This document shows, piece by piece, positions 28,326-40,104 of a stretch of 64,000 nt of DNA. Made by a program: the position numbers and the translations under genes. The notes under the pieces were generated by a model. It saw only the letters and a program-made list of their open reading frames with translations, ran no database searches and had not been told where the DNA came from. Where the stretch lies: positions 201,001-265,000 of the forward strand of contig NC_092580.1 in assembly GCF_037975245.1 (NCBI RefSeq), written 5' to 3'. The stretch is from Apostichopus japonicus. Lineage: Eukaryota > Echinodermata > Holothuroidea > Aspidochirotida > Stichopodidae. The stretch's first letter is position 1. Each line of letters begins with the position of its first letter.

Positions 28326-31300
28326 AGGTGGGGGCATTTTGCTTTTGCCGCGATCTTATACGGTCTCTGGGAACTTTAAGTATTAGAAACGAACATAGAT
28401 TTATATCAACTGCTGTCGTGGCGCGGTTGGTTGCTCTGTACCTCGAGAGCGTGACGTATTTTGGATCGCGGGCTCGAGACCAGGTGGGGGCAGTTTGCTT
28501 TTGCCGCGATCTTATACGGTCTCTGGAACTTTAAGTATTAGAAACGAACATAGATTTATATCAACTGCTGTCGTGGCGCGGTTGGTTGCTCTGTACCTCG
28601 AGAGCGTGACGTACTTTGGATCGCGGGCTCGAGACCAGGCCAGCGCAGTTTGCTTTTGCCGCGATCTCATACGGTCTCTGGAACTTTAAGTATTAGAAAC
28701 GAACATAGATTTATATCAACTGCTGTCGTGGCGCGATTGGTTGTGCTCTGTACCTCGAGAGCGTGACGTATTTTGGATCGCGGGCTCGAGACCAGGCCAG
28801 CGCAGTTTGCTTTTGCCGCGATCTCATACGGTCTCTGGAACTTTAAGTATTAGAAACGAACATAGATTTATATCAACTGCTGTCGTGGCACTGTTGGTTG
28901 TGCTCTGTACCTCTAGAGCGTGACGTATTTTGGATCGCGGGCTCGAGACCAGGCCAGCGCAGTTTGCTTTTGCCGCGATCTTATACGGTCTCTGGAACTT
29001 TAAGTATTAGAAACGAACACAGATTTATATCAACTGCTGTCGTGGCGCGGTTGGTTGCTCTGTACCTCGAGAGCGTGACGTATTTTGGATCGCGGGCTCG
29101 AGACCAGGTGGGGGCATTTTGCTTTTGCCGCGATCTTATACGGTCTCTGGGAACTTTAAGTATTAGAAACGAACATAGATTTATATCAACTGCTGTCGTG
29201 GCGCGGTTGGTTGCTCTGTACCTCGAGAGCGTGACGTATTTTGGATCGCGGGCTCGAGACCAGGTGGGGGCAGTTTGCTTTTGCCGCGATCTTATACGGT
29301 CTCTGGGAACTTTAAGTATTAGAAACGAACATAGATTTATATCAACTGCTGTCGTGGCGCGGTTGGTTGCTCTGTACCTCGAGAGCGGACGATTTTTGGA
29401 TCGCGGGCTCGAGACCAGGTGGGGGCAGTTTGCTTTTGCCGCGATCTTATACGGTCTCTGGGAACTTTAAGTATTAGAAACGAACATAGATTTATATCAA
29501 CTGCTGTCGTGGCGCGGTTGGTTGCTCTGTACCTCGAGAGCGTGACGTATTTTGGATCGCGGGCTCGAGACCAGGTGGGGCAGTTTGCTTTTGCCGCGAT
29601 CTTATACGGTCTCTGGGAACTTTAAGTATTAGAAACGAACATAGATTTATATCAACTGCTGTCGTGGCGCGGTTGGTTGCTCTGTACCTCGAGAGCGTGA
29701 CGTATTTTGGATCGCGGGCTCGAGACCAGGTGGGGCAGTTTGCTTTTGCCGCGATCTCATACGTTCTCTGGAACTTTAAGTATTAGAAACGAACATAGAT
29801 TTATATCAACTGCTGTCGTGGCGCGGTTGGTTGTGCTCTGTACCTCAAGAGCGTGACGTATTTTGGATCGCGGGCTCGAGACCAGGTGGGGGCAGTTTGC
29901 TTTTGCCGCGATCTTTTACGATCTCTGGAACTTTAAGTATTAGAAACGAACATAGATTTATATCAACTGCTGTCGTGGCGCGGTTGGTTGTGCTCTGTAC
30001 CTCGAGAGCGTGACGTATTTTGGATCGCGGGCTCGAGACCAGGTGGGGCAGTTTGCTTTTGCCGCGATCTTATACGGTCTCTGGAACTTTAAGTATTAGA
30101 AACGAACATAGATTTATATCAACTGCTGTCGTGGCACTGTTGGTTGTGCTCTGTACCTCGAGAGCGTGACGTATTTTGGATCGCGGGCTCGAGACCAGGC
30201 CAGCGCAGTTTGCTTTTGCCGCGATCTTATACGGTCTCTGGAACTTTAAGTATTAGAAACGAACACAGATTTATATCAACTGCTGTCGTGGCGCGGTTGG
30301 TTGCTCTGTACCTCGAGAGCGTGACGTATTTTGGATCGCGGGCTCGAGACCAGGTGTGGGCAGTTTGCTTTTGCCGCGATCTCATACGGTCTCTGGGAAC
30401 TTTAAGTATTAGAAACGAACATAGATTTATATCAACTGCTGTCGTGGCGCGGTTGGTTGCTCTGTACCTCGAGAGCGTGACGTATTTTGGATCGCGGGCT
30501 CGAGACCAGGTGGGGGCAGTTTGCTTTTGCCGCGATCTCATACGGTCTCTGGGAACTTTAAGTATTAGAAACGAACATAGATTTATATCAACTGCTGTCG
30601 TGGCGCGGTTGGTTGCTCTGTACCTCGAGAACGTGACGTATTTTGGATCGCGGGCTCGAGACCAGGTGGGGGCATTTTGCTTTTGCCGCGATCTTATACG
30701 GTCTCTGGGAACTTTAAGTATTAGAAACGAACATAGATTTATATCAACTGCTGTCGTGGCGCGGTTGGTTGCTCTGTACCTCGAGAGCGTGACGTATTTT
30801 GGATCGCGGGCTCGAGACCAGTCGGGGGCAGTTTGCTTTTGCCGCGATCTTATACGGTCTCTGGAACTTTAAGTATTAGAAACGAACATAGATTTATATC
30901 AACTGCTGTCGTGGCGCGGTTGGTTGCTCTGTACCTCGAGAGCGTGACGTATTTTGGATCGCGGGCTCGAGACCAGGTGGGGGCAGTTTGCTTTTGCCGC
31001 GATCTCATACGGTCTCTGGAACTTTAAGTATTAGAAACGAACATTAGATTTATATCAACTGCTGTCGTGGCGCGGTTGGTTGCTCTGTACCTCGAGAGCG
31101 TAACGATTTTTGGATCGCGGGCTCGAGACCACGTGGGGGCAGTTTGCTTTTGCCGCGATCTTATACGGTCTCTGGGAACTTTAAGTATTAGAAACGAACA
31201 TAGATTTATATCAACTGCTGTCGTGGCGCGGTTGGTTGCTCTGTACCTCGAGAGCGTGACGTATTTTGGATCGCGGGCTCGAGAACAGGTGGGGCAGTTT

Positions 31301-34300
31301 GCTTTTGCCGCGATCTTATACGGCCCCTGGAACTTTAAGTATTAGAAACGAACATAGATTTATATCAACTGCTGTCGTGGCGCGGTTGGTTGCTCTGTAC
31401 CTCGAGAGCGTGACGTATTTTGGATCGCGGGCTCGAGACCAGGTGGGGGCAGTTTGCTTTTGCCGCGATCTTATACGGTCTCTGGAACTTTAAGTATTAG
31501 AAACGAACACAGATTTATATCAACTGCTGTCGTGGCGCGGTTGGTTGCTCTGTACCTCGAGAGCGTGACGTATTTTGGATCGCGGGCTCGAGACCAGGTG
31601 TGGGCAGTTTGCTTTTGCCGCGATCTTATACGGTCTCTGGGAACTTTAAGTATTAGAAACGAACATAGATTTATATCAACTGCTGTCGTGGCGCGGTTGG
31701 TTGCTCTGTACCTCGAGAGCGTGACGTATTTTGGATCGCGGGCTCGAGACCAGGTGGGGGCAGTTTGCTTTTGCCGCGATCTCATACGGTCTCTGGGAAC
31801 TTTAAGTATTAGAAACGAACATAGATTTATATCAACTGCTGTCGTGGCGCGGTTGGTTGCTCTGTACCTCGAGAACGTGACGTATTTTGGATCGCGGGCT
31901 CGAGACCAGGTGGGGGCAGCGCAGTTTGCTTTTGCCGCGATCTTATACGGTCTCTGGGAACTTTAAGTATTAGAAACGAACATAGATTTATATCAACTGC
32001 TGTCGTGGCGCGGTTGGTTGCTCTGTACCTCGAGAGCGTGACGTATTTTGGATCGCGGGCTCGAGACCAGTCGGGGGCAGTTTGCTTTTGCCGCGATCTC
32101 ATACGGTCTCTGGGAACTTTAAGTATTAGAAACGAACATAGATTTATATCAACTGCTGTCGTGGCGCGGTTGGTTGCTCTGTACCTCGAGAGCGTGACGA
32201 TTTTTGGATCGCGGGCTCGAGACCAGGTGGGGGCAGTTTGCTTTTGCCGCGATCTTATACGGTCTCTGGGAACTTTAAGTATTAGAAACGAACATAGATT
32301 TATATCAACTGCTGTCGTGGCGCGGTTGGTTGCTCTGTACCTCGAGAGCGTGACGTATTTTGGATCGCGTGCTCGAGACCAGGTGGGGCAGTTTGCTTTT
32401 GCCGCGATCTCATACGGTCTCTGGGAACTTTAAGTATTAGAAACGAACATAGATTTATATCAACTGCTGTCGTGGCGCGGTTGGTTGTGCTCTGTACCTC
32501 GAGAGCGTGATGTATTTTGGATCGCGGGCTCGAGACCAGGTGGGGCAGTTTGCTTTTGCCGCGATCTTATACGGTCTCTGGAACTTTAAGTATTAGAAAC
32601 GAACATAGATTTATATCAACTGCTGTCGTGGCACTGTTGGTTGTGCTCTGTACCTCGAGAGCGTGACGTATTTTGGATCGCGGGCTCGAGACCAGGCCAG
32701 CGCAGTTTGCTTTTGCCGCGATCTTATACGGTCTCTGGAACTTTAAGTATTAGAAACGAACACAGATTTATATCAACTGCTGTCGTGGCGCGGTTGGTTG
32801 CTCTGTACCTCGAGAGCGTGACGTATTTTGGATCGCGGGCTCGAGACCAGGTGTGGGCAGTTTGCTTTTGCCGCGATCTCATACGGTCTCTGGGAACTTT
32901 AAGTATTAGAAACGAACATAGATTTATATCAACTGCTGTCGTGGCGCGGTTGGTTGCTCTGTACCTCGAGAGCGTGACGTATTTTGGATCGCGGGCTCGA
33001 GACCAGGTGGGGGCAGTTTGCTTTTGCCGCGATCTCATACGGTCTCTGGGAACTTTAAGTATTAGAAACGAACATAGATTTATATCAACTGCTGTCGTGG
33101 CGCGGTTGGTTGCTCTGTACCTCGAGAGCGTGACGTATTTTGGATCGCGGGCTCGAGACCAGGTGGGGGCATTTTGCTTTTGCCGCGATCTTATACGGTC
33201 TCTGGGAACTTTAAGTATTAGAAACGAACATAGATTTATATCAACTGCTGTCGTGGCGCGGTTGGTTGCTCTGTACCTCGAGAGCGTGACGTATTTTGGA
33301 TCGCGGGCTCGAGACCAGGTGGGGGCAGTTTGCTTTTGCCGCGATCTCATACGGTCTCTGGGAACTTTAGGTATTAGAAACGAACATAGATTTATATCAA
33401 CTGCTGTCGTGGCGCGGTTGGTTGCTCTGTACCTCGAGAGCGTGACGATTTTTGGATCGCGGGCTCGAGACCAGGTGGGGGCAGTTTGCTTTTGCCGCGA
33501 TCTGGTACGGTCTCTGGGAACTTTAAGTATTAGAAACGAACATTGATTTATATCAACTGCTGTCGTGGCGCGGTTGGTTGCTCTGTACCTCGAGAGCGTG
33601 ACGTATTTTGGATCGCGGGCTCGAGACCAGGTGGGGGCAGTTTGCTTTTGCCGCGATCTCGTACGGTCTCTGGGAACTTTAAGTATTAGAAACGAACATA
33701 GATTTATATCAACTGCTGTCGTGGCGCGGTTGGTTGCTCTGTACCTCGAGAGCGTGACGTATTTTGGATCGCGGGCTCGAGACCAGGTGGGGGCAGTTTG
33801 CTTTTGCCGCGATCTCAAACGGTCTCTGGGAACTTTAAGTATTAGAAACGAACATAGATTTATATCAACTGCAGTCGTGGCGCGGTTGGTTGCTCTGTAC
33901 CTCGAGAGCGTGACGATTTTTGGATCGCGGGCTCGAGACCAGGTGGGGGCAGTTTGCTTTTGCCGCGATCTTATACGGTCTCTGGGAACTTTAAGTATTA
34001 GAAACGAACATAGATTTATATCAACTGCTGTCGTGGCGCGGTTGGTTGCTCTGTACCTCGAGAGCGTGACGTATTTTGGATCGCGGGCTCGAGACCAGGC
34101 CAGCGCAGTTTGCTTTTGCCGCGATCTAATACGATCTCTGGAACTTTAAGTATTAGAAACAAACATTGATTTATATCAACTGCTGTCGTGGCGCGGTTGG
34201 TTGTGCTCTGTACCTCGAGAGCGTGACGTATTTTGGATCGCGGGCTCGAGACCAGGTGGGGGCAGTTTGCTTTTGCCGCGATTTTATACGGTCTCTGGAA

Positions 34301-36524
34301 CTTTAAGTATTAGAAACGAACATAGATTTATATCAACTGCTGTCGTGGCGCGGTTGGTTGTGCTCTGTACCTCGAGAGCGTGACGTATTTTGGATCGCCG
34401 GCTCGAGACCAGGTGGGGGCAGTTTGCTTTTGCCGCGATCTCATACGGTCTCTGGGAACTTTAAGTATTAGAAACGAACATAGATTTATATCAACTGCTG
34501 TCGTGGCGCGGTTGGTTGCTCTGTACCTCGAGAACGTGACGTATTTTGGATCGCGTTATCGAGACCAGGTGGGGGCAGTTTGCTTTTGCCGCGATCTCAT
34601 ACGGTCTCTGGGAACTTTAAGTATTAGAAACGAACATAGATTTATATCAACTGCTGTCGTGGCGCGGTTGGTTGCTCTGTACCTCGAGAACGTGACGTAT
34701 TTTGGATCGCGGGCTCGAGACCAGGTGGGGGCAGTTTGCTTTTGCCGCGATCTCATACGGTCTCTGGGAACTTTAAGTATTAGAAACGAACATAGATTTA
34801 TATCAACTGCTGTCGTGGCGCGGTTGGTTGCTCTGTACCTCGAGAGCGTGACGTATTTTGGATCGCGGGCTCGAGACCAGGTGGGGGCAGTTTGCTTTTG
34901 CCGCGATCTCATACGGTCTCTGGGAACTTTAAGTATTAGAAACGAACATAGATTTATATCAACTGCTGTCGTGGCGCGGTTGGTTGCTCTGTACCTCGAG
35001 AGCGTGACGTATTTTGGATCGCGGGCTCGAGACCAGGTGGGGGCAGTTTGCTTTTGCCGCGATCTCATACGGTCTCTGGGAACTTTAAGTATTAGAAACG
35101 AACATAGATTTATATCAACTGCTGTCGTGGCGCGGTTGGTTGCTCTGTACCTCGAGAGCGTGACGTATTTTGGATCGCGGGCTCGAGACCAGGTGGGGGC
35201 AGTTTGCTTTTGCCGCGATCTTATACGGTCTCTGGGAACTTTAAGTATTAGAAACGAACATAGATTTATATCAACTGCTGTCGTGGCGCGGTTGGTTGCT
35301 CTGTACCTCGAGAGCGTGACGTATTTTGGATCGCGGGCTCGAGACCAGGTGGGGGCAGTTTGCTTTTGCCGCGATCTCATACGGTCTCTGGAACTTTAAG
35401 TATTAGAAACAAACATTGATTTATATCAACTGCTGTCGTGGCGCGGTTGGTTGTGCTCTGTACCTCGAGAGCGTGACGTATTTTGGATCGCGGGCTCGAG
35501 ACCAGGTGGGGGCAGTTTGCTTTTGCCGCGATCTTATACGGTCTCTGGAACTTTAAGTATTAGAAACGAACATAGATTTATATCAACTGCTGTCGTGGCG
35601 CGGTTGGTTGTGCTCTGTACCTCGAGAGCGTGACGTATTTTGGATCGCCGGCTCGAGACCAGGCCAGCGCAGTTTGCTTTTGCCGCGATCTAATACGATC
35701 TCTGGAACTTTAAGTATTAGAAACAAACATTGATTTATATCAACTGCTGTCGTGGCACTGTTGGTTGTGCTCTGTACCTCGAGAGCGTGACGTATTTTGG
35801 ATCGCGTTATCGAGACCAGGCCAGCGCAGTTTGCTTTTGCCGCGATCTTATACGGTCTCTGGAACTTTAAGTATTAGAAACGAACATAGATTTATATCAA
35901 CTGCTGTCGTGGCACTGTTGGTTGTGCTCTGTACCTCGAGAGCGTGACGTATTTTGGATCGCGGGATCGAGACCAGGCCAGCGCAGTTTGCTTTTGCCGC
36001 GATCTTATACGGTCTCTGGGAACTTTAAGTATTAGAAACGAACATAGATTTATATCAACTGCTGTCGTGGCGCGGTTGGTTGTGCTCTGTACCTCGAGAG
36101 CGTGACGTATTTTGGATCGCGGGCTCGAGACCAGGCCAGCGCAGTTTGCTTTTGCCGCGATCTTATACGGTCTCTGGGAACTTTAACTATTAGAAACGAA
36201 CATAGATTTATATCAACTGCTGTCGTGGCACTGTTGGTTGTGCTCTGTACCTCGAGAGCGTGACGTATTTTGGATCGCGGGCTCGAGACCAGGTGGAGGC
36301 AGTTTGCTTTTGCCGCGATCTGGTACGGTCTCTGGAACTTTAAGTATTAGAAACGAACATAGATTTATATCAACTGCTGTCGTGGCGCGTTTGGTTGTGC
36401 TCTGTACCTCGAGAGCGTGACGTATTTTGGATCGCGGGCTCGAGACCAGGCCAGCACAGTTTGCTTTTGCCGCGATCTAATACGATCTCTGGAACTTTAA
36501 GTATAAGAAACGAACATAGATTTA

Positions 36525-36645
36525 TATCAACAGCTGCCGTGGCGCAGTTGGTTGTGCTCTGTACCTTGAGAGCGAGATGTATTTTGGATTCTCGGCTCGA
36601 GACCTGGCCACCGCAGTTTGCTTTTGCCGCGATCTTATACTGCTA
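36525..36645 (+). repeat. Divergent terminal unit of the array, with the most tRNA-like A box
   Basis: The last unit is the most diverged and stops within the tail after CGATCTTATAC. Its A box TGGCGCAGTTGG (36,540-36,551) matches the consensus at every defined position, and its B box GGCTCGAGACC is at 36,594-36,604. Several CpGs kept in the bulk array are lost here (CTTGAG for CTCGAG, GAGATG for GTGACG, GATTCTCGG for GATCGCGG). Either this is an edge copy that escaped homogenisation and keeps an older state, or it decayed independently. Confidence 0.8.
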
Positions 36646-36650
36646 ACCCC

Positions 36651-37276
36651 TACTGCTTACACAGTATTGCTCATATGTGTATCTACACACTTCACCGTGT
36701 GTACTGAAATGTCTGAAAATACATCTTTATGGACCAAAAATGATAATTGCATAGAATTCTGTTGTGGTTTATATTGTGACGACAATAAAAAGTATCATTT
36801 TGGTAATAACAAAAAATCATCTCTCACTTTAGGTGGCATACTCCTATTGGAGTTTATATCAATCCGCTCAAAAGCAGCGGGAGAACATCTTTTTGTGACC
36901 TGTTATCAATCATGATCTAGTTTTTTGTGGCATGCATGCTAAAGAGCATTAATGGAAGTACATGTGGTGAGAAAATTGGGTCAATTGAGGCTATTTTAGA
37001 CCCCTTTATGCCTCCCAGGAGCAGCGTAGGAAATTTGTTTACCACTGAGTGAAGAGGTTTGTTTACAAGTGACGAAAACTTCCGGCTCGGATAGCAAAAA
37101 ATCTTCATGATCATGGTACGGAAACCTGATGATGCCATGAATGGCCAATTTGTCAGCTATCCGGTGATGGGTAGCGTTTAGCTAGTGAAAACTTCTATCT
37201 AGACTAAGAGACCACATTACTTTTGTGATTTAGTGTGTAAGTCAATGGGGCTTTTAATGGGCGTATGCTACCTTAA
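36651..37276. repeat. Dispersed repeat copy 1 with inverted ends, abutting the satellite
   Basis: This stretch matches 39,082-39,735 nearly throughout, starting at ACTGCTTACACAGTATTGC. Within it, 36,831 onward begins AGGTGGCATACTCC and the right end reads GCGTATGCTACCT, the imperfect reverse complement (11 of the outer 13 bases). That suggests a terminal-inverted-repeat element of about 440 bp. Copy 1 lacks about 26 bp present in copy 2 near CCGCTC. No coding capacity is seen. Confidence 0.7.
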
Positions 37277-39081
37277 GCAAAAATGCTAAAATTTTTCATT
37301 TTAAGTGCTAGAAGTCCCAATTTTGGACCAAAGTAGTTGCTATGGTGTGTAAAAATGGTTTTCAAGCAAACGTCTGAAAATTCAAGCTTGGATGATTTTT
37401 AAGGATAAATTAGTATTACAGACTTAAAGTACCACAAAGAGCATGTGCGTTTCTATACATGAGACCAGAACAACATTTTGAGCATTTCTGACCAGTTTTC
37501 CTCCCCAATAAACTATTGGGTCATTAAGCCTTGACCTACCAAAGCTTCCGTAATTTGATTCATTCCTTGACCCTGCTAAGTAGGTGCCAAATGCACGATA
37601 TTCAAAATCCTTCAGAATCAGACCAAAATGCCTGCCGTGTGTGTGACGTGAATGACTTAGTTCAGTGAAATTTGACATCCGTGGGCACCTAAAGTACATG
37701 GTAACCATATTTTAGGTTATTTTTGCTAAAGTTGGAAGTACCTGGTGTTTGACTAAAGACAAATACTCAGTTTCAATGCATGAAATACCCATAATGTTGT
37801 TAGCTTAGGCCTCAGGTTCATAATGGCGCTACGTTAGTACCCTAGACCACGTCTACACCAGCTGTAGCACAATGTGAGGTCTGTATCCTAAGTGGAGTGG
37901 CTGCTGAGTGCTAAAACCTTACACAGAGAATGTTTTGAGTCTTATTTAGCAAATAATCCACAAAGGTATGCATTTTCTGCTCCTACATATGTGCATCAAG
38001 GGGTTTTGAGCCTATTTTCACTATCATTAGTTTTCTGTTGTTTTGTCAATTTTCAGAGAAAGTTGATGTGCCAAGTCCTCAGCATTCACAGCGATATACT
38101 TTGAATGGGTGTGGTATCAATGGCCTCAACTGGTTAGATGAGGTAACAACAAATCCCAAACAACTCTGACAGCAGAAAGAGATATCCTGATGCTTCCATG
38201 GGAGATCTACTGTAGTAACTACAGTATAGGAACCAGTGCTCGCCACCAATGGAGAATAAGGTAATTTGACGTTGTTGTTCTTTGCCGAGCAACAAATTTG
38301 AATGTTTTATCATGAAATATGCCCCCCTATCCACCTCTCTTCCCTTATAACTGTCTTTAATACATTGTAACAACCTATGCACAAACCTTTAAATGGACTG
38401 GATATGCTGTTGAGGTGAACAGTGTATCTAGATAGCATTTCAGTATTTGTTCCTTTTGACTACTGTACATACTGTTACAGTGTGTTTCAGTGTGTGGCCG
38501 TTGAGCGTGTCGTATCAAGAATATAGGAGGCGATCATTTATTTAGTAACAGACTTGGTTTATTATTGTACTTCAGTAGCCATATTCAATGGAGTGCACAG
38601 ACTCGTAGTGTGTAATATGAAGAGCAAGTACGGTAGCTCATATTGATCAGCTACATAAATGTACTTGTCACACAGTGAGGCTGTGGTTTACAAATCCCGA
38701 TGATCCAGTTTTGGCAAAGAACACCTTCAATTCTCTTCTCTTATTCTTAGTAACTTAGCAGTTGCACTGGAGTGACATGCAATATCAGTTTAACATGTTC
38801 CAAACAGTTCAGGAATACATTGGGGTATGTCCTGTAGGTCAGTTTGGGAGGAATCAGCTGAGCTAAACAAAAGTAGTTTTCATCACTTTTCAGAGCCAGA
38901 GACGAAAAAACCCTCCCCGCAGACCCTTCTCTGGATGACGTTTCTGCAGGTAGGGCAAGCCAGACCAAGTGGGCGGTGATCAGGAATACCAATACAACCT
39001 GCAGGAATCATAGATGCACCCAAATTGGTCAAGCTTATCAAAATTGGTGACTGGAAATGTTGTTGCAGTCGTAGACCTGGT
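37277..39081. other. Stretch without a recognised gene
   Basis: AT-rich sequence with only short open frames. The longest are minus-strand frames of 94 codons (37,424-37,708) and 82 codons (38,134-38,382); I recognise neither protein. No tandem repeat or inverted-end element could be delimited by eye. Confidence 0.5.
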
Positions 39082-39735
39082 TACTGCTTACACAGTATTG
39101 CTCATATGTGTATTTACACACTGCACCTTGCATACTGAAATCTCTGAAAATACATCTTTATGGACCTAAAATGATAATTGCATAGAATTTTGTTGTGGTT
39201 TATATTGTGACGACTATAAAAAGTATCATTTTGGTATTAAAAAAAAAATTCATCTCTCACATAAGGTGGCATACTCCTATTAGAGTCTATATCAGTCCGC
39301 TCGATTGTTCTCCTTCAAGAAAAGTGCCAAAAAGCAGCAGGGGAACATCTTTTGTGACCTGTTATCAATCATGATCTAGTTTTTTGTGGCTTGCATGTTG
39401 AAGAGCATTAATGGAAGTACATGTAGTGAGAAAATTGTGTCAATTGAGGCCATTTCAGACCCCTTTAAGGCCTCCCAGGAGCAGCGTAGGAAAATTGTTT
39501 ACCACTGAGTGAAGAGGTTTGTTTACAAGTGACAAAAACTTCCGGCTCGGATAGCAAAAAATCTACATGGTCATGATACGGAAAATTGATGATGCCATAA
39601 AAGGCCAACTTGACAGCTATCCGGTGATGGGTAGCGTTTAGCTAGTGAAAACTTCTCTCTAGACTTAGAGACCACATTACTTTTGTGATTTAGTGTGTAA
39701 GTCAATGGCGCTTTTAATGGGCGTATGCTACCTGA
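39082..39735. repeat. Dispersed repeat copy 2
   Basis: Second full copy of the 36,651 repeat. The inverted ends AGGTGGCATACTCC (near 39,265) and GCGTATGCTACCT (near 39,721) are both present. It runs directly into the transposase-like fragment at 39,735, so the two may belong to one composite family. Confidence 0.7.
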
Positions 39736-40104
39736 AGGATTCTTGCCAGGTTTGTTACTGTTTTTTTAAGCTTTTTATATGGACAAGAGTTCACTCTTGT
39801 AGCTACATAGTGATTCCAAACACAACCTTTGATTCAAGTCCTACAATTCTTCCATATCAGAAAGACCTATAGGGTCGTCCCCACATCCATTGCTTGTCTC
39901 TCTGTGAGCCATCATAGCACTGTGATAGGCCCTTAATAGAGCTTGCAAATTAACAAACCTGTTTCCTGTAGATTCTGCAAACATGGTTTGTTGTGACTGA
40001 GTTGAAAATATCTCATGTCCTTTATCTGCTGGGTTAATTACTCTCTCATACTCTTCCTTGTCGAGCCTTCTATAAGCAGGTTTGCAAGAGGAATTAGTTG
40101 CCAT
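39735..40104 (-). pseudogene. Fragment of a transposase-like gene (Mutator-like suspected)
   Basis: An 87-codon frame on the minus strand (39,841-40,104) starts MATNSSCKPAYRRLDKEEYE and ends GLSDMEEL. Nearly the same DNA recurs, rearranged, at 45,028-45,125 and 52,680-52,735. The flanking CTGAAGGATTCTTGCCAGG (39,732) also recurs at 52,572. Because it is repeated and accompanies the fragment at 51,770-52,700, I take it as one exon or piece of a transposon-borne gene. The family assignment rests on the larger fragment and is tentative. Confidence 0.4.

Larger units (their letters stand above)
1..36645 (+). repeat. Giant tandem satellite array of a 155-157 bp tRNA-like unit
   Basis: A single head-to-tail array, always in the same orientation, fills the first 36.6 kb and runs off the left edge; about 235 copies by length. 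Each unit has a tRNA-like half and a tail of about 75 bp. In the tRNA-like half, TGGCGCGGTTGG resembles the Pol III A box (consensus TRGCNNAGYNGG, one change) and GGCTCGAGACC resembles the B box (GGTTCGANNCC, one change). The tail (TTTGCTTTTGCCGCGATC ... TTTATATCAACTGCTGTCG) I do not recognise. Two CTCGAG sites occur in almost every unit. Variation is mostly point changes plus a 2-bp GT insertion after GGTTGGTT and one-base changes in the G runs. Because 156 is 52 codons and the unit has few stops, open frames up to 636 codons (+) and 549 codons (-) appear; these are repeats of one 52-residue word in every case and are not genes. The best reading is a tRNA- or SINE-derived satellite. Whether it is transcribed cannot be seen. 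Confidence 0.97.
23891..36645 (+). repeat. Array segment with interleaved 156 and 157 bp units
   Basis: Both unit types alternate in short runs. A characteristic start unit (GTGGCACTGTTGGTTGTGC, then CCAGCGCAG, then GAACACAGATTT, then a unit with GGTGTGGGCAG) recurs near 23,892, 30,131 and 32,628. Those spacings are 6,239 bp and 2,497 bp, close to 40 and 16 units. This is higher-order duplication layered over the basic repeat. Confidence 0.75.

Noticed and set aside
1-36645. CRISPR array
   Set aside because: The whole 155-157 bp unit is repeated with no short repeat and unique spacer pattern, and the context is eukaryotic.
1-36645. Functional tRNA gene cluster
   Set aside because: The acceptor and T stems pair only partly, the D and anticodon stems overlap on the same bases, and a T4 or T5 run lies inside the gene. 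Only tRNA-like ancestry is supported.
1-36645. Hammerhead ribozyme (retrozyme) in the satellite
   Set aside because: GAAAC is present in each unit, but no CTGANGA core occurs at a usable distance on either strand.
36831-37273. piggyBac assignment of the GGTGGCATACTCC family
   Set aside because: TTAA borders some ends but not consistently at both sides of one copy, so the target duplication is not established.
37424-37708. 94-codon minus-strand frame as a host gene
   Set aside because: No recognisable motif, start context or splice partner; length is within chance for this composition.
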